Source: Acidimicrobiaceae bacterium (GTDB lineage Bacteria > Actinomycetota > Acidimicrobiia > Acidimicrobiales > RAAP-2). Taken from it: 42,608 nucleotides of DNA. The notes under the pieces were generated by a model. It was not told where the DNA came from. It searched no databases and worked only from the letters and a program-made list of their open reading frames with translations. The stretch is taken from the NCBI GenBank assembly GCA_003161255.1, contig PMOQ01000028.1, forward strand, positions 43,586 through 86,193, in the 5' to 3' direction. The translations under genes were made by a program, and so were the position numbers. Each line of letters starts with the position of its first letter. Within the stretch, counting starts at the first letter, position 1. Positions 17,740 to 25,596 of this stretch are shown here, piece after piece.

Positions 17740-18720
17740 ATGACCAGATCCACCCTCACCGTCGACGTCTTCTTGACCGCGGCTCAGCTGCGGAGCGCGC
17801 TCGAGGACGACGTGCGGCACGGATTGATGACACGGCCGAAATCGATCCCACCTCTCTGGTTCTATGACGAGAACGGCAGCCGCCTGTTCGAGGACATCAC
17901 CCGGCTTCCCGAGTACTACCCGACTCGTGCCGAGCGACGCATGCTGACCGAGCACGCCGGCGATATCGCACGCCTGGCCGAGGCGGACACGTTGGTTGAG
18001 CTCGGCGCCGGCGCGTGCGACAAGACGAGGCTCCTGCTCGACGCCATGCGATCGTCGGGCCCGCTCAGGCGCTACATCCCCTTCGACGTGAGCGACGAGT
18101 TCCTGCGGGAGGCCGCCGCCGGGCTGCTCGACGAGTACGAGGGCCTCTCTGTCCATGCGGTGGTGGGCGACTTCCGCCAGCACCTGAACCAGATCCCGCC
18201 CGAGGGGCGCCGCCTGATGGCCTTCCTGGGCGGGACGATCGGCAACCTGGTCCCCGTCGATCGCCAACGGTTCCTCTTCGACCTCAACTGCACCATGGGT
18301 CAACAGGATCACCTATTGCTCGGTGTCGACCTCGTGAAGGACCGCGACACGATCGTCGCCGCGTACGACGACAGCGCGGGCGTGACCGCGGCGTTCAACC
18401 GCAACGTCCTCAGCGTGATCAACAACGAGCTCGGTGCAAACTTCGACCCGGATGCGTTCGACCATGTCGCGCTCTGGAACGAGGACGACCGATGGATCGA
18501 GATGCGTCTGCGCTCCCGGGCCGACCAGGAGGTCCGGGTCGCCGAGCTGGATCTCGACGTCCGGTTCGAAGAGGGCGAGGACCTGCTCACCGAGATCAGT
18601 GCGAAGTTCGACCCGACCCAGCTCGAGAACGAGTTGTTGGGGTCCGACTTCGTCGTGGATGCGATGTGGGGCGCCGACGAGGGCGAGTTCCTGCTCGCGC
18701 TCGCCCACCCGTACTGCTGA
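17740..18720 (+). CDS. egtD: L-histidine N-alpha-methyltransferase EgtD
   Basis: EgtD trimethylates histidine to hercynine with S-adenosylmethionine, the first step of ergothioneine synthesis. The 326-residue protein has the SAM motif ELGAGACDKT (about 87-96). The histidine-pocket residues known from the mycobacterial enzyme (Tyr56, Asn166, Tyr206, Glu282, Ser284) can all be found with a constant three-residue shift: Tyr59, Asn169 in GGTIGN, Tyr209, Glu285 and Ser287 in TEISAKF. This supports a working enzyme. It is the downstream partner of egtB. Confidence 0.95.
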   Translation: MTRSTLTVDVFLTAAQLRSALEDDVRHGLMTRPKSIPPLWFYDENGSRLFEDITRLPEYYPTRAERRMLTEHAGDIARLAEADTLVELGAGACDKTRLLLDAMRSSGPLRRYIPFDVSDEFLREAAAGLLDEYEGLSVHAVVGDFRQHLNQIPPEGRRLMAFLGGTIGNLVPVDRQRFLFDLNCTMGQQDHLLLGVDLVKDRDTIVAAYDDSAGVTAAFNRNVLSVINNELGANFDPDAFDHVALWNEDDRWIEMRLRSRADQEVRVAELDLDVRFEEGEDLLTEISAKFDPTQLENELLGSDFVVDAMWGADEGEFLLALAHPYC

Positions 18721-18835
18721 CCGACAACGCCCCAGCCCGGGCCGCGTAGGTTGGTAATGGGTCAGATTTGATTGTCACAACCGCAATCCAGGCTGTCTTT
18801 CAACATCAACCGTCGGTCCCTCGGTAGGAGGGGGC

Positions 18836-18982
18836 GTGAAACTGCTCTTCGGAGCTTCCGACGTAAAGCTCAATGTACGCGGAGGGTTGAAAATGACCCA
18901 CTACCCAGACGTGACACAGCTCCCCGGCCTGAAACGGCCGTGGCTGCGCGAACGGTCCGGGCGACTACTTGTGGGGGGATAG
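18836..18982 (+). CDS. Possible small protein (48 residues), unknown
   Basis: A GTG codon (18836-18838) preceded by AGGAGGGGG opens a 48-residue frame. An in-frame ATG at 18893 has its own GGAGG seven bases upstream and would give 29 residues (MTHYPDVTQLPGL...). The two well-placed ribosome sites are the only evidence. The frame overlaps the end of the convergent encapsulin gene by 18 bases. The rest of the 244-base stretch between egtD and the encapsulin stop shows nothing I recognise. It may be chance. Confidence 0.2.
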   Translation: MKLLFGASDVKLNVRGGLKMTHYPDVTQLPGLKRPWLRERSGRLLVGG

Positions 18983-19774
18983 AGCGATGCCGGCGTCGGG
19001 TGACGTCACGTAGAAAGTGAAGCTCTCTTCCAGGTACAGGTGGACCCGGTCGGCGTCGTGATGGTCGTAGCCGATGGCCAGATCCTCCCCCGACTCGAAC
19101 GCGAAGTCCCCGCCGCGCTGGCTGAGGACGACCGCCCCCGCGACACCGGGCGCCCACACGATGGGGCCGCCAAGGATCTGGCGCAGGTGGTCGAAGACGA
19201 GGATCCCGCCATGCTCGGTCGTCTCGACCACCCCGGTGTACTCGTCGGGGCCGAGGGCGAGCCCGTACGGGCCCTGGACGCCGGCGTCGAGGAGCACCTT
19301 GACCGCTCGGGCGACGGCGCTCGGATAGCTCGCATAGTCGCCCGACAGTGCGATCGCCTTGTGCGGCGACGCCTCGGTTACCCCGACGATCTCGGCCGCC
19401 TGCCAGCCGTGGAACACCGCCACGTTCTCCGCCCGGGCGATCTGACGGGCCGCTTGATCGAGCTCTTCGAGATCGATGTCGGGCGCCCCCCGATCCGCGG
19501 CCAGCAGCTCGTCACGTGCGACGGAGAACGGGGCGCGGAGCTCAACCAGCGGTAGCACGCGACGTTGCTTCGCCGTCAGCCGATCGGTCGGTGTCGACGA
19601 GAGCTCGACCGTCCGGCCGAGGTTCTTCGCCGAGTGGTCCCACCCGAGCGGCCCCACGAACTCGACCAACTTTCGGGCCGCCAACGCCGGCACGAGATGC
19701 TGGCGCCCCTCGTCGTCGATCGCCTTCCACGCCGCCTCGGTGATCGGGGCGTGCCGCCTCATGAGATGGTTCAT
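18965..19774 (-). CDS. Encapsulin nanocompartment shell protein (family 1, linocin/CFP29 type)
   Basis: Family 1 encapsulins have the HK97 phage-capsid fold and assemble into icosahedral protein shells that hold tagged cargo enzymes. The 269-residue protein opens with MNHLMRRHAPITEAAWKAID, the typical start whose inner surface receives the cargo tail. It continues with LAARKLVEFVGPLGWDHSAKN, the EYTGVVETTEHGGILVFDHL region and the C-terminal LAIGYDHHDADRVHLYLEESFTFYV. Length matches the T. maritima-type proteins of about 265 residues. Its ATG (19772-19774) overlaps the stop of the ferritin-like cargo gene (ATGA), so shell and cargo are translationally coupled. No phage genes are nearby, so it is not a prophage capsid. 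Confidence 0.95.
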   Translation of the reverse strand: MNHLMRRHAPITEAAWKAIDDEGRQHLVPALAARKLVEFVGPLGWDHSAKNLGRTVELSSTPTDRLTAKQRRVLPLVELRAPFSVARDELLAADRGAPDIDLEELDQAARQIARAENVAVFHGWQAAEIVGVTEASPHKAIALSGDYASYPSAVARAVKVLLDAGVQGPYGLALGPDEYTGVVETTEHGGILVFDHLRQILGGPIVWAPGVAGAVVLSQRGGDFAFESGEDLAIGYDHHDADRVHLYLEESFTFYVTSPDAGIALSPHK

Positions 19775-20157
19775 GGCGCGGCCTCCCTGAGGCTGCCGAT
19801 CCCGAGCGAGCCCGAGACGGACTGCGGAGCCGGCTCGGATCCCTCCTTCGACCCCTCGGCCTCGGTCTCGACCTCGGTCACCGGCGCCGTCGTGAAGAGA
19901 TACCTGCCCAGATTCGAGTCGAGCACCGGGTCGCGGCGCCGGAGCCACTCGAGCGTCATGACCGCGTGCTCCTTCTCCTCGTCCCGGTTGTGGGCGAGGA
20001 TCGCCGCGAGCTCGGGATCGGTCGCTGCGGCGACCCGCTGGTCGTACCAGTCGATCGCCTCGAGCTCTTCTTGCAGGGAGACGATCGCTCGGTGACGGTC
20101 GATCGTCTCGGGGGAAAGCAGATCCGCGGGCTCGTGCAGCCCGGCGCTCTCAGCCAT
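19771..20157 (-). CDS. Encapsulated ferritin (EncFtn) with cargo-loading tail
   Basis: EncFtn is a half-ferritin that forms decamers, oxidises Fe(II) and delivers it into an encapsulin shell. In this 128-residue protein the metal-site residues known from Rhodospirillum EncFtn (Glu32, Glu62, His65) map with a one-residue shift to Glu31, Glu61 and His64, within SLQEELEAIDWYDQR and NRDEEKEHAVM; the Trp-Tyr pair is also kept. An acidic linker (about 93-110) leads to GSLGIGSLREAAP, which matches the short SLxIGSLR-type peptides that dock cargo inside family 1 shells. ATG 20157 follows AAGGAG by eight bases. It is cotranscribed with the shell gene. Confidence 0.94.
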   Translation of the reverse strand: MAESAGLHEPADLLSPETIDRHRAIVSLQEELEAIDWYDQRVAAATDPELAAILAHNRDEEKEHAVMTLEWLRRRDPVLDSNLGRYLFTTAPVTEVETEAEGSKEGSEPAPQSVSGSLGIGSLREAAP

Positions 20158-20351
20158 GGAGGTTGCTCCTTTCCGATGGCCACCATCGGGTCCCGTCGTC
20201 CGGCCATCAGCGGGCGAGGTCGGGACTTCTGACCGGCTTTCACGGTATCAGCGGCCCTCAAGGGCTCACGCTCCCGGTACCGATATACCCTGCCAGGGGT
20301 GCCATCGAACCTCGCCGTCGGCCCGCCGGCCCACCCAGGCCCGTGAGCCGC

Positions 20352-21356
20352 ATGAACGATGCCGCCCGTTTCGCCGACCGGCACCAGCAAAAGAGCCCCG
20401 TGCTCGGCTTCCTCTACGGGGTGGTCAAGAAGTACGGAGACGACCGGGGCGGCCAGCTGTCCGCCCTCATCGCCTACTACGGCTTCCTTTCCCTGTTCCC
20501 CCTGCTCCTCGTCCTGGTCACGGTGCTCGGCATCGTCGCCGGGTCGAGCTCGTCGCTGACCCATCGGATCGAGCACTCCGCCTTGTCCCAGTTCCCGGTG
20601 ATCGGCTCGGGCTCCAAGGGCTCGCTCGTCAACAACATCCACGCATTGCACAACAACAGCGTGATCGGGCTGGTGGTCGGCATCCTCGGGCTGATCTGGG
20701 GGTCGCAGGGGGCCAGCCAGATCGGTCAGTTCGCGATGGCGCAGCTGTGGAACATCCCCGGCGTCCACCGCCCGAAGTTCCTCAACCGGCTGCAGCGCAC
20801 CGCGGCCCTGATCGTCGTCCTCGGCCTGTTCCTGGTGCTCGGCACGGCCCTGGCCGGGGTCGCGAGCGCGGCCGGGCAATCGGGCCTCGTCCGGGCCGGG
20901 GGCGAGGTCGGCTCGCTGCTCGTGAACTGCGTCTTGTACCTGCTGGCATTCCGGGTGCTGACGCCCAAACAGGTGAACATGAAGGACCTCGTCCCCGGCG
21001 CGCTGGCCGGCGGCGTTGCGTGGACGGCGCTCCAGGTCGGCGGCACGCTGCTCATCGCGCATCAGCTGCGCCACACGAGCCAGGTCTACGGCACCTTCGC
21101 CATCGTCCTCGGCCTGATCGGATGGATCTACCTCGGCGCCATGGTGACCATGTACGCCGCCGAGGCCAACGTCGTCTGGGCCCGACGGCTCTGGCCGCGT
21201 TCGCTGGTCCAGCCACCCCTGACAACGGCCGACCGGCGCGTCCTCGCCGCCATCACGGAGCAGAACGTGCGCCGACCAGAACAGCGCGTCACTGTCCACT
21301 TCGACGAGAGCCCGTCGGCCGAGCCGCCGGGGGGAGACGGCTCGGCCGACGGGTGA
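20352..21356 (+). CDS. YihY/BrkB family inner membrane protein
   Basis: These are polytopic membrane proteins of uncertain function, once misnamed ribonuclease BN. The 334-residue protein shows the family segment GGQLSALIAYYGFLSLFPLLLVLVTVLG near the N-terminus, about six membrane helices, NMKDLVPGALAGGVAWTALQ, and the C-terminal YGTFAIVLGLIGWIYLGAMVTMYAAEANVVW. ATG 20352 is chosen because the upstream open frame to 20163 lacks homology; GTG 20343 in frame is possible. The last codons form a strong hairpin. It converges on lon, the stops three bases apart. Confidence 0.88.
   Translation: MNDAARFADRHQQKSPVLGFLYGVVKKYGDDRGGQLSALIAYYGFLSLFPLLLVLVTVLGIVAGSSSSLTHRIEHSALSQFPVIGSGSKGSLVNNIHALHNNSVIGLVVGILGLIWGSQGASQIGQFAMAQLWNIPGVHRPKFLNRLQRTAALIVVLGLFLVLGTALAGVASAAGQSGLVRAGGEVGSLLVNCVLYLLAFRVLTPKQVNMKDLVPGALAGGVAWTALQVGGTLLIAHQLRHTSQVYGTFAIVLGLIGWIYLGAMVTMYAAEANVVWARRLWPRSLVQPPLTTADRRVLAAITEQNVRRPEQRVTVHFDESPSAEPPGGDGSADG
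21311..21353. terminator. Bidirectional terminator-like hairpin inside the end of the YihY gene
   Basis: CCCGTCGGCCGAGCCG (21311-21326) and its exact reverse complement (21338-21353) form a 16-pair perfect stem with an 11-base loop. On the plus strand TGACTTT follows at once, including the stop codon. The structure lies between two convergent genes (YihY and lon) and would suit termination from both sides. Confidence 0.65.
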
Positions 21357-21359
21357 CTT

Positions 21360-23738
21360 TCAAGCGACATCGGAGAGCCCGCCCTGCGCGCCGAGCGCGA
21401 CGGGCGGGACACCCCGGTCCGCGTCCAGCCCGAGCACCGGGCGCAGGACGTCCTCGACCCGCTCGGCCAGATGGAACGTCATCTGCTCGCGTACCTCGTC
21501 GGGGACGTCTTCTAAGTCCGGGCCGTTGCGGGCCGGGAGCACCACCTCGGTCAACCCCGAGCGATAGGCGGCCAACACCTTCTGGCGGACCCCGCCGATC
21601 GGCAGGACCCGTCCTCGCAGCGTGACCTCGCCGGTCATGCCGACCACGCCCCGAACCGGAATGCCCCGGAGCAGGCTGACCAGCGCCGAGGTGATGGTGA
21701 CCCCGGCGGACGGCCCGTCCTTCGGCACCGCTCCCGCCGGGACATGCACATGGAAGCGCTTGCCCGCGAACACGGCCGGGTCGATGCCGAGCTCGGCCGC
21801 GTGCGACCGCACAAAGGAGAGCGCGATCTCGGCCGACTCCTTCATGACATCACCCAGCTGCCCGGTGAGCGTCAGGCCCTCGGGCCCCTCGGACGCGCTC
21901 GCCTCGACGAAGAGCACGTCACCCCCGGCTCCGGTGACGGCCAGTCCGGTCGCGACGCCGGCCACCGACTCGCGGTCCGCGGGCTCGTAGAAGAAGCGGG
22001 GTCGGCCGAGCCAACCCCGGACGTCGTCGCGGTCAACCGTGACCGGTGGCGTCTCCTCCCCGGCGACGAACTTGGTCGCGACCTTGCGCATCAACCTCCC
22101 GAGCTCGCGCTCGAGCGACCGCACGCCGGCCTCGCGGGTGTAGTCCGACACCACGGTGACGAGCGCTTCGTCGGTGACGACGACCTCGTCTTCCTCGAGC
22201 CCGGCCCGGTTGGCCTGGCGACGCAAGAGATGGTGCCGCGCGATGGCGACCTTCTCGTTGTCGGTGTAGCCGTCGAGGCGGATCACCTCCATCCGGTCGA
22301 GCAACGGACCGGGGATGGTGTCGATCACGTTCGCCGTCGCGATGAACAGCACCCGCGACAGGTCGAGGTCGACCTCCAGGTAGTGGTCTCGGAACGTGTG
22401 GTTCTGCGCCGGGTCGAGGACCTCGAGCAGCGCCGAGGCCGGGTCGCCCCGGAAGTCGGCGCCGATCTTGTCGACCTCGTCCAAGAGCAGCACCGGGTTC
22501 ATCGTCCCGGCCTCCCGCAGCGCCCGGACCAGGCGGCCCGGCTGCGCACCGACATAGGTGCGCCGGTGCCCGCGGATCTCGGCCTCATCGCGTATCCCAC
22601 CCAGCGCGACCCGGACGAACTTCCGCCCGAGGGCGCGGGCGACCGACTCCCCGAGCGAGGTCTTGCCGACACCGGGCGGCCCGACCAGGGCCAGGATCGC
22701 CCCCGCGCCGCGGCCGTCGACCGGGACGAGGCCCCGTTCGGACTGGAGCTTGCGCACCGACAGGTGCTGGAGGATGCGCTCCTTCACATCGGCCAGCCCG
22801 TCGTGGTCCTCGTCGAGGATCGCCGCCGCCGCCGGAACGTCGAGCCGGTCCTCGGACTCGACGCCCCAGGGGATCTCGAACACGGTGTCGAGCCACGTCC
22901 GGATCCAGCCGTGCTCGGGGCTCTGCTCGCTGGTCCGCTCGAGCTTGTCGATCTCGCGCTCGATCGCCTCTCTCACCTTCTCGGGCATGTCCGTCGATGC
23001 GACCTTGCCCCGGTAGTCGTCGGGTGCGCCTTCCTCGGCGCCACCCAGTTGCCCGAGCTCCTTGCGGATCGATTCGAGCTGCCGGCGGAGCAGGAACTCG
23101 CGCTGGGACTTCTCCATCCCCTCTTCCACGTCGTTCTTGATCCGCTCCCGGAGGCTGAGCTCCCCCAAGGTGTCCTTGGCCCACGCCAGGACGAGCGACA
23201 GGCGCTCGGTGACGTCGAGGGTCTCGAGCACCTGGACCTTCTGGGCCAGCGTCAGGTCGGGCGAGTACCCGGCCAGGTCGGCCATACGGGTGGGCTCGGT
23301 GACCTCGCGTAGCTGGGCCGCCATGCGACCGGCACCCCTGCTGAGCAGGATGTTCTCGAGGACGGCTCGGTATTCGCGGGCGAGTGCGATGGCCCGGTCG
23401 TCCGGCTCGGGCTCCTCCACCAGCTCGGCCTCCACCCAGAGGGCGTCGCCGGTGCCAGGCACGCCGGTGCCGATCAGCGCACGGCTCTGGCCGGCCACGA
23501 CCAGCGCCGGCAGCCCGCCCGGCAGCTCGCCGCGCTCGACCACCCCGGCCACCACGCCGACCGTGCCGTAGCGGCCGTCGATGTGGGGCACGAGCAGCAG
23601 GGTGCCGCCGGAGGTCCCGACGACCTCTGCGGCCGCCTTGGCCTCGTCGGTCTCGAGCCCGATGGTGAAGACCATCCCCGGGAGCATCACCCCGGAACGC
23701 AGGGGCAGCACCGGAAGGGTCAGGGTCTCTCTCGTCAC
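21360..23738 (-). CDS. lon: ATP-dependent protease Lon (LonA type)
   Basis: Lon is the cytoplasmic AAA+ protease that degrades damaged and regulatory proteins. From the chosen start it has 792 residues. A LAN substrate domain (about 5-190) precedes a coiled region. The AAA+ module carries Walker A GPPGVGKT (353-360) and Walker B LLLDEVDK (about 417-424). The C-terminal protease domain has catalytic Ser677 in PKDGPSAG and Lys720 in GGVRQK. GTG 23736-23738 is chosen because GGAGGA lies three bases upstream and homology begins there; the frame is open ten codons further. It is convergent with the YihY gene, and an inverted repeat lies just upstream of the start. Confidence 0.96.
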   Translation of the reverse strand: MTRETLTLPVLPLRSGVMLPGMVFTIGLETDEAKAAAEVVGTSGGTLLLVPHIDGRYGTVGVVAGVVERGELPGGLPALVVAGQSRALIGTGVPGTGDALWVEAELVEEPEPDDRAIALAREYRAVLENILLSRGAGRMAAQLREVTEPTRMADLAGYSPDLTLAQKVQVLETLDVTERLSLVLAWAKDTLGELSLRERIKNDVEEGMEKSQREFLLRRQLESIRKELGQLGGAEEGAPDDYRGKVASTDMPEKVREAIEREIDKLERTSEQSPEHGWIRTWLDTVFEIPWGVESEDRLDVPAAAAILDEDHDGLADVKERILQHLSVRKLQSERGLVPVDGRGAGAILALVGPPGVGKTSLGESVARALGRKFVRVALGGIRDEAEIRGHRRTYVGAQPGRLVRALREAGTMNPVLLLDEVDKIGADFRGDPASALLEVLDPAQNHTFRDHYLEVDLDLSRVLFIATANVIDTIPGPLLDRMEVIRLDGYTDNEKVAIARHHLLRRQANRAGLEEDEVVVTDEALVTVVSDYTREAGVRSLERELGRLMRKVATKFVAGEETPPVTVDRDDVRGWLGRPRFFYEPADRESVAGVATGLAVTGAGGDVLFVEASASEGPEGLTLTGQLGDVMKESAEIALSFVRSHAAELGIDPAVFAGKRFHVHVPAGAVPKDGPSAGVTITSALVSLLRGIPVRGVVGMTGEVTLRGRVLPIGGVRQKVLAAYRSGLTEVVLPARNGPDLEDVPDEVREQMTFHLAERVEDVLRPVLGLDADRGVPPVALGAQGGLSDVA

Positions 23739-23754
23739 GTCTCCTCCGTTCAGA

Positions 23755-23788
23755 AGGGTGAAACCCAAACGGAACCGGGGTTCACCCT
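23755..23788. promoter_or_regulatory. Inverted repeat upstream of lon, possible operator
   Basis: AGGGTGAAACCC (23755-23766) faces GGGTTCACCCT (23778-23788), an inverted repeat of 11 to 12 bases with one unpaired A and an 11-base centre. It ends 17 bases before the lon start. It fits neither the HspR (HAIR) nor the ClgR consensus as I know them. It could bind a regulator of lon or form a leader hairpin. Confidence 0.45.
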
Positions 23789-23857
23789 GTGATTGAAAAC
23801 GTGGAGCGCCCTCGACCTATTCCACGGCGCCGCGACGGGCCGCTGAGCTGGGACGAC

Positions 23858-24355
23858 TCAGCGGGTCGGCTCGTAGACCTCGGCCTGCCAGCTCCCGGTC
23901 GTCGGCACCGCGCAGAGGTGCCCACCGGCCGCGAGCGCCCACCGCAGGACCTCACCGTCGTCGGCGGTGGTCGGGATGCGCACCACCAGGCCGCGCCTCG
24001 GGTGGTCCCCCCAGACCCGCCAACCCGGCGGGACCCCGAGCCCGGCCGCCACCAGGTCGGGCACCACCTTGGTTCCCCGGGCGTGCATGATGCCGACGGT
24101 CACCTCGTCGAACGCGTGGCGGCCCTTGCCCGGCGGCATCCATGTGCACATGGACACCGGTGCCTGGGCGGACCCGAAGATGGCGAAGAGCCCCGGGGCC
24201 TCCACCGGCTCGCTGGGCGTGTCCACCCCCGGCAGCAGGTTCAACCACCCGTCCCGGTGGGCGGCCAGCCACGCCACGACCTCGCGCAACCTCGTGAGAT
24301 CGGCGGGGTCGAACTCGAAGCGGTCGACCGTGCGGGGCGCCCGCAGTGGACTCAC
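23858..24355 (-). CDS. Protein of unknown function, coupled to an iron-binding lipoprotein gene
   Basis: The 165-residue protein has no signal peptide or membrane helix and reads as soluble and cytoplasmic. It contains Trp-rich segments (VAWLAAHRDGWLNLLPG) and a centre reading FGSAQAPVSMCTWMPPGKG, ending in a beta-rich GSWQAEVYEPTR. I recognise no family. Its GTG start overlaps the stop of the upstream lipoprotein gene by four bases (GTGA), so it is translated from the same iron-controlled transcript. That link suggests a role in iron handling, which is inference. The next gene downstream is convergent in spacing only; lon has its own upstream region. Confidence 0.7.
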   Translation of the reverse strand: MSPLRAPRTVDRFEFDPADLTRLREVVAWLAAHRDGWLNLLPGVDTPSEPVEAPGLFAIFGSAQAPVSMCTWMPPGKGRHAFDEVTVGIMHARGTKVVPDLVAAGLGVPPGWRVWGDHPRRGLVVRIPTTADDGEVLRWALAAGGHLCAVPTTGSWQAEVYEPTR

Positions 24356-25425
24356 AAGAGTTGGACCTCCAAGAGGAGCGCGACCGCGGCGGCCCCGTCG
24401 CCCAACTGCGACAGCGTGATGGAGTTGGGTTGGAGCCGGCTGAACGGTGTCTCCGGCGCGGCGGTCATCACGCCGGCGTCGATCGGGTACTCGAAGCTGT
24501 CGCCGTGCCCGATGATCTCCTGGGCCTTCTTGGTCGTGAGGAACTGGACGAACCTGGTGGCGTCCGCCCGGTGCTGGCTGGACGCCAGCACGGCGGCTCC
24601 GGACACGTCGATCACGTACCCAGGATCGCGCGGTGCGAAGGTCGTGATGACCGCGTGCATCGCCGAGGCACCGATCTCGGCCCGCAGCCGGTACCAGTAG
24701 TACTGGTTGATGACCCCGATCGCGACCTGCCCACGGTTGACCTCGCTCACGATGGTCTCGTTGTCGGGGTAGATGTGGCCGGCCGCGTTGGCCTTCATCC
24801 CCTCGAGCCAGGCCACCGTCGCAGCCTTGCCCCGGGCCCGCAGGACCGAGGTGACGATGGGCTGGAAGTCGGTCTCACCAGGGGCGAGCGCCAGCAGGCC
24901 CCGGTAGCGGGGCTCGGCGAGCTGCAGCACCGAGGTCGGCACGTCGCTCGCCTTCACAAGAGCGGGGTTGTAGACGATCACGCTGACCCGCGCCGAGATC
25001 CCCACCCAGTCCCCCTGCGCCGAGTTGTAGCGGGCCTGGGTCGTCGTCCGAACGCTCGTGGCCAGGTGGGCCAGGAGGTGGTTGTCCTGCAGGTACGCGA
25101 GGGCCGGGGTGTTCTCGGTGAAGAACACGTCCGCCGGGGAGCGGCCCCCCTCGGTCACGATCTGGTCGGCCAGGACCGATTCGTCGTCGGTGTGCACCAA
25201 GACGTCGATCCCGGTCTGCTCCTCGAAGGCCTGGACCAGCGCGTCGGTGGTCTGGACGTGCTGGCCGTTGTAGAGGGTGATGGTGTCCCCCCCGCCGCCG
25301 CCCGACCCGCCGCACGCTGCGAGCCCGGCGGCGGCCAGGGCGACCAGCGCCGACGCGACCAAGCTCGGGCGGACCCTCGATCGGGTCCCTCGCGCAGATG
25401 TCCGCCGGTACATTCGGGCCGCCAT
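24352..25425 (-). CDS. Fe(III)-type ABC transporter substrate-binding lipoprotein
   Basis: The 357-residue protein has a lipoprotein signal ending in LAAAGLAAC (lipobox Cys near 37). A type 2 periplasmic-binding fold of the FbpA/FutA class follows: DTITLYNGQHVQTTDALVQAFEEQTGIDV, then SPADVFFTEN, GDWVGISARVSVIVYN and NQYYWYRLRAE. The tyrosine cluster YYWYR matches the iron-ligand region of ferric-binding proteins. ATG 25423-25425 is used; the promoter predicts a leaderless mRNA starting there. No permease or ATPase gene for this binding protein is in the window, so its transporter is elsewhere. Confidence 0.87.
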   Translation of the reverse strand: MAARMYRRTSARGTRSRVRPSLVASALVALAAAGLAACGGSGGGGGDTITLYNGQHVQTTDALVQAFEEQTGIDVLVHTDDESVLADQIVTEGGRSPADVFFTENTPALAYLQDNHLLAHLATSVRTTTQARYNSAQGDWVGISARVSVIVYNPALVKASDVPTSVLQLAEPRYRGLLALAPGETDFQPIVTSVLRARGKAATVAWLEGMKANAAGHIYPDNETIVSEVNRGQVAIGVINQYYWYRLRAEIGASAMHAVITTFAPRDPGYVIDVSGAAVLASSQHRADATRFVQFLTTKKAQEIIGHGDSFEYPIDAGVMTAAPETPFSRLQPNSITLSQLGDGAAAVALLLEVQLL

Positions 25426-25432
25426 GGTCCAA

Positions 25433-25461
25433 ATATTAGGGATGCCTAACTTAGGTGCCAA
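25433..25461 (-). promoter_or_regulatory. Predicted promoter of the iron-binding lipoprotein gene (leaderless)
   Basis: On the minus strand TTGGCA (25456-25461) and TAATAT (25433-25438) are 17 bases apart. Seven bases after the -10 box is the A of the start ATG, so the transcript would begin at or next to the start codon. No Shine-Dalgarno sequence is present, which agrees with leaderless translation. Confidence 0.6.
25436..25454. promoter_or_regulatory. IdeR/DtxR-like iron box
   Basis: TTAGG-GATG-CCTAA (25436-25449), followed by CTTAG, matches the TTAGG(N4)CCTAA half of the 19-base DtxR/IdeR consensus exactly and about 14 of 19 positions overall. It overlaps the -10 box and the spacer of the lipoprotein promoter, a position suited to repression when iron is plentiful. 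Confidence 0.65.
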
Positions 25462-25596
25462 GTCCCGGTTCGCCCCGGCCGGTCGCCCGGCGCACACGGG
25501 CCGTGCCCGGTATCGTTCCCACACGAAAGTTGTTGGGTCGGCCGTACCGGCCCGGCGGGCACCCGTGATCCGGGCCCGATAAGGGGGAGGGACAAC

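Noticed and set aside
18965-19774. Encapsulin gene read as a prophage capsid
   Set aside because: The fold is phage-derived, but the size, opening sequence and adjacent tagged ferritin fit family 1 encapsulin, and no phage genes are nearby.
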